Positions 17,576 to 24,580 of a stretch of 37,551 nt of DNA are shown here, in pieces (positions within the stretch are counted from its first letter, which is position 1; the number at the start of each line of letters is the position of its first letter). The stretch covers positions 1 to 37,551 of the forward strand of contig CADAYK010000003.1 in assembly GCA_902792105.1 (NCBI GenBank). The letters run 5' to 3'. The stretch comes from an uncultured Ruminococcus sp. (GTDB lineage: Bacteria; Bacillota; Clostridia; Oscillospirales; Acutalibacteraceae). The notes below the pieces were generated by a model. That model did not search any database. It was given only the letters and a program-made list of their open reading frames with translations, and was not told the origin of the DNA. A program made the position numbers and the translations under genes.

Positions 17576-19261
17576 TTATTTTGCGGGTGTTGCAGTCTGC
17601 TGTCCCCAAGTGTAGTCATTTACACTGGTGAGGTGTACATCGTAGTAAATGCCTTTGCCTGAGTTGTTCTCAATGAATACATCAGCGCTGTCAACAAGCT
17701 CTTCGCCTTTATATGCCTTACAAGCAATTGTGGAGCCAAGCGGAAGATTTACAGAGAGGCTTTCGAGAGGCTTGTTGATAACCTTATCGATGCCGGTCTT
17801 TTTATTGTAGTCTCCGTTTTCAAAATGGAATCTGTACGCCATGAAGAAGTTGTTAACATCTGTTTCAAGATGTGTGTCTTTAGCGTCGCAGTTTACAATG
17901 ATCTTCTTCTCGACATTGTCGATGATATCAATACCCTTAACAGTATATCTTTCGGGATCTTCCTTAGCTTTATCGGCCAGTTCGTTGAAATCCTTCTGAT
18001 GAACAGCAATCATTCTGTAAACTACTGTTCCGCGGATTCCGTTGCCGTTATCGTCAAAGAGACCGTTGTCCCAATTTACCGAGCACATCTGGAAAATATA
18101 TTCCTTGCCTACGATAACTTCCTTCATCTCGCCGCCGTAATAAACGGTGCCGTCACCAAAGGCAACTGCCATCTTAAGGGGAGCGTCAATTCTGATGTTG
18201 ACTTTTTCGCCCTCGGCAGGATCTTCGCCGGGTTGTGTGGCAGGCTCAACTGTGGGATCGGGAGTAGGCTCAGCTGTGGGTTCGGGTGTAGGATCGGGAG
18301 TAGGATCGGAAATTGCCGGTGTAAAGTTGTTATTAAATCCTACGTGAAGCTCAAATCCGCCTGTTCCGGTAAGACCGTTAACAACAGTTGTTCCGCAAAC
18401 ATTGGCGTTGTCGCCGTTCAAATTTGCGTCGGGAGCTAAAAGAATGCCGTACAATTCGCCGGAGGTCATTGTGATCTCGGTTGAATTAACAACATTGAGG
18501 ATAATGTTGCGGTTATAGCTTCTCAGAGTATCCTGAGTCATGTCTCCGTTAATTCTGCATGCGCCGTTTTTAAAGTTGATTGTGTCGGGTGAAGTAAGAT
18601 TTACAACAACTGTCTGTCCGTCGGCAATGTTGAAATCAAAAAGGTACGAATCAATATTCGATTCATCAACATTGTACACGAGAGTTTTAGCATCCGGATT
18701 GCCGACAAAGTTATATACGCCGTATGCAGCTTCGCATACTCCGTTTACCGGGAGAGCTTCAATAGCAGCCTTTGCGTCATAAGCTGTCTTCTTTGCGTCT
18801 TCAAAATATTTTGCGGTGTTCGCAACGGTATACTGACCGTTTGTGGTTCCGGAAGGTGTAACATTTGACAGATGGTAGGTGTTGCCCTCGGCAGTGCCTA
18901 TAACTGTCTGTCCCTTAACGCTGCCAGAGCCGCTGATGTCTGCGTTTCCGTTAACAAGAAAAGCAACATCTTCGGTTGAAGCGGGATTTCTGCCGTAAGC
19001 GCCGAAGTTCAGTGAAAAACTTCTTGTAGAAGTAAAGTTTCCTCCAACAGCAAGAGTACCTTCAACATCAATAATATTATTGGCGTTTCCGAAAACGACG
19101 CCAGTCCAGTTAAGCAATTCACCGAAAGCGTTAGCCGAAGTTGCTCCGTTGAAGTTCAGTGTGTCACCTTCGTTCACGTGAGCTGTGTAAGCGTTAACGG
19201 GTAAGCAAAAGATCGAAACTGACATTGTCGCTGCAAGTAATGATGATAAGAGTTTTTTCAT
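17576..19261 (-). CDS. Choice-of-anchor A family secreted adhesin-like protein
   Basis: 561 residues. A signal peptide (MKKLLSSLLAATMSVSIF, cleavage near residue 24) leads into a choice-of-anchor A domain (about 30-320), recognisable by the early segments ANAFGELLNWTGVVFGNA and VEGTLAVGGNF, and by LYGILLAPDANLNGDNA near its end. A Pro-Thr spacer of repeated PTPDPTPEPT units (about 325-350) follows, then a C-terminal domain of 200 residues with no LPXTG, dockerin or SLH motif, so the anchor is unclear. Proteins of this class are surface or secreted, some collagen-binding. The RBS GGAGATGAGG precedes the ATG. The leader carries an array of c-di-GMP-I-like elements, fitting c-di-GMP control of adhesion. 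Confidence 0.85.
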   Translation of the reverse strand: MKKLLSSLLAATMSVSIFCLPVNAYTAHVNEGDTLNFNGATSANAFGELLNWTGVVFGNANNIIDVEGTLAVGGNFTSTRSFSLNFGAYGRNPASTEDVAFLVNGNADISGSGSVKGQTVIGTAEGNTYHLSNVTPSGTTNGQYTVANTAKYFEDAKKTAYDAKAAIEALPVNGVCEAAYGVYNFVGNPDAKTLVYNVDESNIDSYLFDFNIADGQTVVVNLTSPDTINFKNGACRINGDMTQDTLRSYNRNIILNVVNSTEITMTSGELYGILLAPDANLNGDNANVCGTTVVNGLTGTGGFELHVGFNNNFTPAISDPTPDPTPEPTAEPTPDPTVEPATQPGEDPAEGEKVNIRIDAPLKMAVAFGDGTVYYGGEMKEVIVGKEYIFQMCSVNWDNGLFDDNGNGIRGTVVYRMIAVHQKDFNELADKAKEDPERYTVKGIDIIDNVEKKIIVNCDAKDTHLETDVNNFFMAYRFHFENGDYNKKTGIDKVINKPLESLSVNLPLGSTIACKAYKGEELVDSADVFIENNSGKGIYYDVHLTSVNDYTWGQQTATPAK

Positions 19262-19330
19262 AAGACCTCATCTCCTGTTCATTAGTGGTAAATGATCATC
19301 TTTAATGAGGCCGGTCGTGAGGAAAATATA

Positions 19331-19405
19331 TCCGGCCTGATGACCATGGCGCATAGCACCTTTGCTTCTGAGCTTCCGCCCCCGCGTCTCCGCAGGCTTG
19401 GAATT
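19331..19405 (-). promoter_or_regulatory. Third, divergent aptamer-like module nearest the adhesin gene
   Basis: On the minus strand it reads CCAAGCCTGCG-GAGA-CGCGGG, then GGCGGAAGC and a GGTGC/GCGCC stem. The order follows the c-di-GMP-I layout, with a GAGA loop instead of GAAA and one A missing in the core. No terminator follows it. It may be a decayed aptamer, or one controlling translation. Confidence 0.45.
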
Positions 19406-19438
19406 GATTACTCCCTTGGACTCCCCACGGACAATGCC

Positions 19439-19485
19439 AAAAAAGAAACAGCCCGTGCAAATACCGAGGATTTGCAGCCGGACTG
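19439..19485 (-). terminator. Riboswitch-linked terminator, proximal unit
   Basis: CAGTCCG-gct-GCAAAT pairs with ATTTGC-a-CGGGCTG, then TTTCTTTTTT on the minus strand. Its 5' arm is also the 3' end of the aptamer. Confidence 0.85.
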
Positions 19486-19557
19486 TCATTACATTTTTGC
19501 ATTAGACTCCTGAGCTTTCCGTCCCTACGTTTCCGCAGGTTTGGCAAAAGTTATTTT
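19470..19557 (-). promoter_or_regulatory. Variant c-di-GMP-I-like aptamer, proximal unit
   Basis: On the minus strand: GCCAAACC (19538-19545), hairpin CCTGCG-GAAA-CGTAGG, core ACGGAAAGC (19514-19522), AGGAGTCTAA, a small stem, and GACAGTCCGGCTGC. Compared with the canonical aptamer at 17221-17302, the core changes from GGC...CGCAAAG to GCC...CGGAAAG, a compensating swap that would keep one base pair. The class assignment is by similarity; the ligand is inferred. Confidence 0.65.
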
Positions 19558-19567
19558 TTTACCTTGT

Positions 19568-19605
19568 TTCCGCCCCCGCGTCTCCGCAGGCTTGGAATTG
19601 ATTAC
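19568..19605 (-). other. Truncated aptamer-like hairpin in the array spacer
   Basis: On the minus strand CCAAGCCTGCG-GAGA-CGCGGGGGCGGAAAC matches the start of the module at 19331-19405 but runs at once into the leader of the next unit, so only the first hairpin and core remain. Confidence 0.45.
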
Positions 19606-19632
19606 TCTCTTGGTACTCCTCAGGGACAATGC

Positions 19633-19680
19633 CAAAAAAGAAACAGCCCGTGCAAATACCGAGGATTTGCAGCCGGACTG
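19633..19680 (-). terminator. Riboswitch-linked terminator, distal unit
   Basis: Same stem and T run as the proximal terminator (CAGTCCG...CGGGCTG, then TTTCTTTTTT). Transcripts must pass both to reach the adhesin gene. Confidence 0.85.
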
Positions 19681-19752
19681 TCATTACATTTTTGTGTTAG
19701 ACTCCTGAGCTTTCCGTCCCTACGTTTCCACAGGTTTGGCAAAAGTTATTTT
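19665..19752 (-). promoter_or_regulatory. Variant c-di-GMP-I-like aptamer, distal unit
   Basis: Begins almost at the predicted transcription start. GCCAAACC (19733-19740), hairpin CCTGTG-GAAA-CGTAGG, core ACGGAAAGC (19709-19717), AGGAGTCTAA, and GACAGTCCGGCTGC as in the proximal unit, with the same compensating core swap. Confidence 0.65.
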
Positions 19753-19761
19753 TACATCTAT

Positions 19762-19790
19762 ATTATATCAGCTAAACAAGGTCTTGTCAA
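19762..19790 (-). promoter_or_regulatory. Consensus sigma-A promoter of the adhesin leader
   Basis: Perfect TTGACA (19785-19790), 17 bases, perfect TATAAT (19762-19767) on the minus strand. Upstream (19793-19827) lie phased A/T tracts that look like an UP element, suggesting a strong promoter held in check by the downstream terminators. Confidence 0.88.
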
Positions 19791-19936
19791 TAGTTTTTTT
19801 AAATTTTTTAAAAATTTTTTTAAAATTCAGAGCGGTCTAAAATATTAAAAAAATCTACAAAACATGCTCAGTTTTGCATTATTTTAAACAGAAAATCACC
19901 CTTGCCCCGGCACATACAAGGCGCGCCGGAAAGCAA

Positions 19937-19965
19937 TTGAAATCAGCGATTAATTTTGGTATTAT
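19937..19965 (+). promoter_or_regulatory. Promoter of the small gene at 20008
   Basis: TTGAAA (19937-19942), 17 bases, TATTAT (19960-19965), about 42 bases before the start codon. Confidence 0.65.
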
Positions 19966-20007
19966 AAAAGCAGCAATATGATGATAAAAACAAGCAGGTG
20001 AAGCAAT

Positions 20008-20421
20008 ATGAAACTTTCAAACCAAAAAATATCTCAGATTGGATCCTTTGAGAAGATCACGCTGCGCATGAGCGGCATGCGCGGTTCCGTCGAATATGAA
20101 ATAACGGTACAGGACAGTGCCGCCGAAGTGTCACTGTATCAAATCCGTTACTGCCGTCCCAAAGAACAGCGAATCCGCGAAAAGTGGGTGTCGGTAAGCT
20201 GCGGTGCGGTGCTCAGACTGCTGAATGATTGCAGACTGCTCTCATGGGACGGCTTTCACGGCGACCATCCCCGCGGCGTTCGCGACGGAACGGTATTTTC
20301 GCTTGCAGCTGTAGTAAACGGCGGCAAAATGATTAAAGCCGACGGCTCGCAAAACTTTCCTAAGCATTTCGCCGATTTCAGGAACGGAATACAGGAAATG
20401 CTCAACAGTGATAAAAGCTAA
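20008..20421 (+). CDS. Unknown 137-residue cytoplasmic protein
   Basis: A soluble alpha/beta protein with no signal, membrane segment or motif I recognise. Notable strings are RYCRPKEQRIREKWVS and WDGFHGDHPRGVRDG, and a C-terminal GSQNFPKHFADFRNGIQEML. An RBS (AGGTGAAG) precedes the ATG and a good promoter lies upstream. Its stop is one base from the stop of the convergent RCC1-LRR gene, with no terminator between, so antisense read-through is likely. It could be an independent housekeeping-type gene or an accessory gene of the ATPase cluster. Confidence 0.72.
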   Translation: MKLSNQKISQIGSFEKITLRMSGMRGSVEYEITVQDSAAEVSLYQIRYCRPKEQRIREKWVSVSCGAVLRLLNDCRLLSWDGFHGDHPRGVRDGTVFSLAAVVNGGKMIKADGSQNFPKHFADFRNGIQEMLNSDKS

Positions 20422-20422
20422 A

Positions 20423-21400
20423 CTATTTTAAGTTAAAAATCTGAGTATAATTTTTTATTCTTTGCTTGGCGTACGGCGTTATCTCCAAAATCTCGATAGT
20501 ATTGCAGCCTCGAAACGCCGTGTCCTCGATTGTTTCTATACTGTTCGGGATAGATATTCCCTTGAGTCTTTCGTTGTTTAGGAACGCGTAATTGCCGATA
20601 TATTTTAAGCTTTCCGGAAGATTCAGCGATTTAAGATTGCAGTAGGCAAAGGCATAATCTTTTATAGTTTCAAGTCCGAAGGGTATTGAAATATATTCCA
20701 AACCGGAACAGCCGATAAACGCTTTGCAATTGATTTCTCTGATCGATTCAGGAAACTTTACCCATTTTACACTGCTGTTGTTTGTAAAGGCATTTTCTCC
20801 TATGGAATCCACTTCCATGCCCTTTACTTTTTCGGGAATAATAACGTTTTCACTGTCACCGAAATATTTTGTTATTTGAATTTTTCCGTCGATTTCGGTG
20901 TATTCAAAGGTGCCGTCAAGCGTCTTTTTATATCCCTTGCTTTTAAGCTCGACGCTTTTCTCGGGCTGTTCTTTTGGCTTGTCCGCTGTTTTGTCCGCTC
21001 TTTTATGAGAAGCCAAAATCGCGCCCTCCTTGGTTATGCCGACGGTAAGCTTTTTGTCGGCGAAAAGCTCTTCAATATTGTGCCACGGTTCAACGCAGCA
21101 CTGACCGAAGCTGTTGTCGCCTGTTGCGTACACCTTTCCGTCGTTAGTGAGCGCGGCGGTGTGGAAATCGCCTGCCACCACCTTTTTTACATTAGTCCAG
21201 CCCTTTGTGTTGCACTGGCCGAAGCTGTTGTCGCCGTAGGCTTTAACGGTTCCGTTGTCCTCCAAAACGGCAAAGTGCGCGCTTCCGGCGGCAAACCTGC
21301 CGCTTTTTATAATTTGAGCGGAGCTTTCCGCGGCAAACTGCTCTTTTCTTTCCTTTTCATTTAAACGAAAATAACTTATTATAATATCCGTTTTGTTCAT
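20423..21400 (-). CDS. RCC1-repeat and BspA-type leucine-rich-repeat protein, last gene of ATPase cluster
   Basis: 325 residues without a signal peptide or membrane segment. Residues about 35-130 hold two clear RCC1-like repeats (FAVLEDNGTVKAYGDNSFGQ and TAALTNDGKVYATGDNSFGQ) and a weaker third. Residues about 185-305 hold BspA-type LRR_5 repeats (IGENAFTNNSSVKWVKFPES, CKAFIGCSGLEYISIPFGL, YAFLNNERLKGISIPNSI, TAFRGC). Both fold into protein-binding surfaces. LRR_5 proteins are mostly secreted, so a cytoplasmic one joined to RCC1 repeats at the end of an ATPase operon suggests a recognition or adaptor role (inference). It lies 40 bases after the preceding stop, with RBS AGGAAG. Confidence 0.82.
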   Translation of the reverse strand: MNKTDIIISYFRLNEKERKEQFAAESSAQIIKSGRFAAGSAHFAVLEDNGTVKAYGDNSFGQCNTKGWTNVKKVVAGDFHTAALTNDGKVYATGDNSFGQCCVEPWHNIEELFADKKLTVGITKEGAILASHKRADKTADKPKEQPEKSVELKSKGYKKTLDGTFEYTEIDGKIQITKYFGDSENVIIPEKVKGMEVDSIGENAFTNNSSVKWVKFPESIREINCKAFIGCSGLEYISIPFGLETIKDYAFAYCNLKSLNLPESLKYIGNYAFLNNERLKGISIPNSIETIEDTAFRGCNTIEILEITPYAKQRIKNYTQIFNLK

Positions 21401-21440
21401 AACAGCACTTCCTGCCCTGCAAGATTATAATTTTATAAAA

Positions 21441-23069
21441 TCAGCCCTTGCGGTATACGATAAGGCCGTTGCCGTCGTCGCATACACCGAGAAAAACTTC
21501 ATCGCTGCCGCTGCAGCCGTTTCGTTTAAGCTGGGTTTGCAGCCACGCTTCGTCACGTCCGAGCTCTTTCAGCTTTGCGTTATCCACAACGCCCTCGCTG
21601 ATAACGACCTTGTAGTCCGTCTCGTCGCCGACGGGACCGGACGAAAGCTTTGATGAGTCCCACGGACAAACCAAAAGATGTCCGCCGAGACTGATCGTAA
21701 CCGCCTTTAGGTTGGTAAGGCTTCTAAGCCCTTTGTCGCGGCAGCAGCTGAGAAATTCCTCCGCGGTAAGCGCTATGGAATCGCATATTTCAGCCGAAAA
21801 GGTTTGATGCTCCATCAAAACCTTTTGCTTGTAGTCTGTCGGAACAATCAGCATATCCATCTGGTCATAAAGCTGTTTGGTGGTGGTAATGCCCTTAACG
21901 GCATTTTCCGCCATGTCCTTAAAATCCTCTTCGCCGTCACCGTTGTTTTCCTTATCCTTCTTCGGCAGGCTTGTTTCCGCCTGAACCGCTTTTGCAGGCT
22001 CTGACGGCAGCGCCGCAATTGTTTGGGGAACGGCAAAGCTTACCTCTGACTTTTCCTCATACACGGTGTTTTTGATCATATCGGCAAAGGTGCGAATGGT
22101 TTGCTCGTCTATGCGGATTTTATCCTGCTCCGCTGCCGCTTCAAGGCGGATGTAGTTCATCTTCAGCTTTTTTCTCTTTACCTCGGACTTAGCCTTCATA
22201 AACAAATAGCCGGTCAGCTGTTTGATCATGCCAAAGGTAAAGCCGTCGGTGATCCCGGCAAAAGCCGTTGAGTTAAGCGCGAATTTTATGTTATTGTAGC
22301 GTTTTATAATGTAGGAAAAATACAGCCTGCGCTGTTCATAGGTCGGCGGCGTAAGCTCAAGCACATAAAAAGGTTTTTTAACATGGTTTTCAAGGCATGA
22401 CGCCTTGCCCTGATAAACACAGGTAAGCACGCACCTTGCCTTGGAGTTTTCAATAAGCAGCCTTACCGCCTCGGCAAAGCGCGGAGCAAGCAGCTTGCTG
22501 TCCATTACCGCCGTAACGTCGCCCAGCGAAAAATAAAACAGCTTTTCGGGCTGGGCAAACGCCTTGCCGCAGAGTTCTTCAAACAAACCGTCAAGCTCGC
22601 GTCCGAGCTGCCTTTCGCCGCTTAACCTGCTGAAACGGTTTTCAATTCGGTAGTATTCCATTGCGCTGTCCAAATCGGACGGATCAGGAGCGATCAATAC
22701 GCCGTCGTCCGCCATTTGTTCAATAAGCTCGTTCTCTACAAAACGGTAGACAACACTCATAAAGGTATTGTCGGCGGTGTGCTTGCCGCAGCCTGCTTCA
22801 CCCGTGAACAGCACCGCCGAGCCTGTTTTTTGTATATTAGGAAACGGAGCAGGGAAAATTTCGGGGAAATCGTCAAGATACGCGAAGTTACCGTCACCGT
22901 CATAATCCGCAAGCGGAACCAAGCCCTTGAAAACGTCGATAAAATGGTCAAAGCCGATAAGACGGTTTGGGCTTTCGCTGAACGGAACATCGGGGTCTAT
23001 ATTAAACCCGGCAATGTCGGTACACATAAGTCTGAATTTGTCGATCCGCGAATTTTTCTTGTTTTCCAT
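21441..23069 (-). CDS. AAA-like ATPase with YetF/DUF421-like C-terminal repeats
   Basis: 542 residues. Walker A is GEAGCGKHT (90-98), with His in place of the usual Thr/Ser after Lys. The Walker B region is weak: FYFSLGDVT (about 178-186) has an acidic residue but not the hhhhDE form. The ATPase-like part runs to about 340, followed by a charged linker. Residues about 430-542 hold two copies of a short motif I associate with the C-terminal domain of YetF/DUF421 membrane proteins: EEFLSCCRDKGL...NLKAVTISLGGHLLV and AWLQTQLKRNG...DEVFLGVCDDGNGLIVY, the second preceded by NAKLKELGRDE. No membrane helix is present, so this would be a soluble use of that domain. RBS GAGG precedes the ATG, 9 bases after the BrxL-like gene. 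Confidence 0.7.
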   Translation of the reverse strand: MENKKNSRIDKFRLMCTDIAGFNIDPDVPFSESPNRLIGFDHFIDVFKGLVPLADYDGDGNFAYLDDFPEIFPAPFPNIQKTGSAVLFTGEAGCGKHTADNTFMSVVYRFVENELIEQMADDGVLIAPDPSDLDSAMEYYRIENRFSRLSGERQLGRELDGLFEELCGKAFAQPEKLFYFSLGDVTAVMDSKLLAPRFAEAVRLLIENSKARCVLTCVYQGKASCLENHVKKPFYVLELTPPTYEQRRLYFSYIIKRYNNIKFALNSTAFAGITDGFTFGMIKQLTGYLFMKAKSEVKRKKLKMNYIRLEAAAEQDKIRIDEQTIRTFADMIKNTVYEEKSEVSFAVPQTIAALPSEPAKAVQAETSLPKKDKENNGDGEEDFKDMAENAVKGITTTKQLYDQMDMLIVPTDYKQKVLMEHQTFSAEICDSIALTAEEFLSCCRDKGLRSLTNLKAVTISLGGHLLVCPWDSSKLSSGPVGDETDYKVVISEGVVDNAKLKELGRDEAWLQTQLKRNGCSGSDEVFLGVCDDGNGLIVYRKG

Positions 23070-23078
23070 TTATTAACC

Positions 23079-24569
23079 TCATGCTTCGTCGTCGGGTTCG
23101 GGAACCTTAACGGTAATGCCGGGAACTGTTGTTCCGCCGAACTCGCCGGGATCTATGATGCCGAGCTGCTTTTTGATTATGCCGCGCATTTCAAGCGCGG
23201 GTTCAAGGCAATATTCCTGAAATTCGTCGAGGTTGAGCCTGTCAACATCCGTGGCGTTCGGGAACAGCAGCTTCAAAAACGCGGTGCACAGGCGTTTTAC
23301 AGCCTCGGTGTCGCGGGTAGCGGCGTCGGGCGGAAGCTTCAAAACCTTGTCAACCACCGCGCGGTAGGCTGTTTGGGCGCGCATTGAGTGAAGAATTTCC
23401 ACAAAATACTCGGTGTTAAGCGCCCAGCCTTCCGCCTTAAGATTCTCGCGCATTTTGGGAATGTCCCAGCCCTTGATAAAGCCGTGGAATCTGTCAAGCA
23501 GGGCGGAATCACGGAAAACCGGGGGCAGGTTCGAGAACATATCGGCGGAGGTATCCATTTGCGAGGTGAAAATATTGCCGAGCAAAATCATTCCCGCGTC
23601 GCCTGCTCCGCGGTAATCGCCCACACAGTATTCTCCGCTTTCAAGATAGCCCTTAAGCGCGCCGAGCATTTCCATTGGCTCGGTGAATTTTATGCTCTGG
23701 ATTTCGTCAAGAGCCACATAATCGCAGCGTGAAACCAAACCGTTCACACGCTTGCCGATGTCGTAAAACATTTTTGCGCGCGAAACGCTGCCGCCGCTCA
23801 CCAGCCAACCGTACTGGCTTATTTGTGAGAAAAGGTAAGATTTTCCCGTTTCCTTCGGGGCAAGCTCAATAAGATTGACGCGCTTTTCAACAAAGGGGAT
23901 CAGCCTTTTGAGCATGGCGAGCTTTTCGCCCGAGGTGCGGTAACCGCCGGCGTTGTAATCGGCGGCGCCGAGAAGAATGTCGATCCATTCCTCTATCGTA
24001 AAAAAGTCGCGCGCGCGGACATAATAGTCCAAATCTATTTTGTAGGGGCAAAACGGCTTAAAATCGATCAGCTTTAAAATGCTGTTTTTTCCGCTTTCGT
24101 CAAACTCGCAGCGCAGGGTGATTATACCCCAGGTTTCGGAAGCCGAAAGCAGCTCGTCGCGGTGCTTTTCGAGCAGATCCCAGTCAACGACCGCGTCGCC
24201 CTTGTGCGCGGGAACGCCGAATTCGGGCAGCGAAAACAACGCCTGACGTCTTTTGGTATCAAATTCAATTTTTATTTTTGCAAGGAACTTTGCTGCTTTG
24301 TTGCCGTGAAGCATATCGAGCATAAGGCTGTTCCACTGCTCCTTGCCCGGGATCGTCCTTCTGACATATTCGGCAGCCTTGGCGTTGTCAACCTGACCGT
24401 TTTCATCCGAAAACCGCATAACAAGCCAGTCGCGGATAAACGACGGCATCGTTTTCCCCGTAAAGAAGTCGGGTTTTTTTGAGGATTTGTACACAAGCAT
24501 ATTGCCGAAGCAGTTGCGGAGCCGTTCCTCAAAGGGAGTGTATTCAATTGCGGTATAATCCACTGACAT
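23079..24569 (-). CDS. BrxL-like AAA+ ATPase lacking the Lon protease domain
   Basis: 496 residues. It follows the BrxL/Lon-like family pattern closely: FFTIEEWIDILLGA (189-202), RLIPFVEKRVNLIELAPKE (from 222), Walker A APKETGKS (237-244; first Gly replaced by Ala), LVSGGSVSRAKMFYD, Walker B YVALDEIQSI (284-293), LKGYLESGEY, LLGNI (329-333), FRDSALLDRFHGFIKGWDIPKMR (352-374). BrxL proteins of BREX phage defence are about 680 residues with a C-terminal Lon-type peptidase. Here the protein ends near residue 496 with no Ser-Lys protease motif, and no other BREX gene (pglX, pglZ, brxC) is nearby. It may act as a ring translocase or remodeller in the cluster. Confidence 0.8.
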   Translation of the reverse strand: MSVDYTAIEYTPFEERLRNCFGNMLVYKSSKKPDFFTGKTMPSFIRDWLVMRFSDENGQVDNAKAAEYVRRTIPGKEQWNSLMLDMLHGNKAAKFLAKIKIEFDTKRRQALFSLPEFGVPAHKGDAVVDWDLLEKHRDELLSASETWGIITLRCEFDESGKNSILKLIDFKPFCPYKIDLDYYVRARDFFTIEEWIDILLGAADYNAGGYRTSGEKLAMLKRLIPFVEKRVNLIELAPKETGKSYLFSQISQYGWLVSGGSVSRAKMFYDIGKRVNGLVSRCDYVALDEIQSIKFTEPMEMLGALKGYLESGEYCVGDYRGAGDAGMILLGNIFTSQMDTSADMFSNLPPVFRDSALLDRFHGFIKGWDIPKMRENLKAEGWALNTEYFVEILHSMRAQTAYRAVVDKVLKLPPDAATRDTEAVKRLCTAFLKLLFPNATDVDRLNLDEFQEYCLEPALEMRGIIKKQLGIIDPGEFGGTTVPGITVKVPEPDDEA

Positions 24570-24580
24570 AATTTGTTACC

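Larger units (their letters stand above)
19374..19753 (-). repeat. Two tandem 195-base-period repeat units in the adhesin leader
   Basis: Bases 19374-19558 and 19568-19753 are near-identical direct repeats at a 194-195 base offset. Each holds, in transcription order, one aptamer-like fold, one intrinsic terminator and a 70-base spacer ending in a partial aptamer-like hairpin. Differences between units keep pairing: the CCTGTG/CGTAGG stem in one is CCTGCG/CGTAGG in the other, and ACA/TGT becomes GCA/TGT. This suggests functional RNA rather than passive duplication. Confidence 0.85.

Noticed and set aside
18230..18330. Simple-sequence repeat on the DNA level near 18250-18310
   Set aside because: It encodes the Pro-Thr spacer of the adhesin and is explained by protein function; no separate element is needed.
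19374..19753. Glycine, SAM or other riboswitch class for the tandem array
   Set aside because: The order of conserved blocks, the GAAA-capped stem and the AAAGC...GTCTAA core fit the c-di-GMP-I layout and the canonical copy at 17221-17302 better than other classes.
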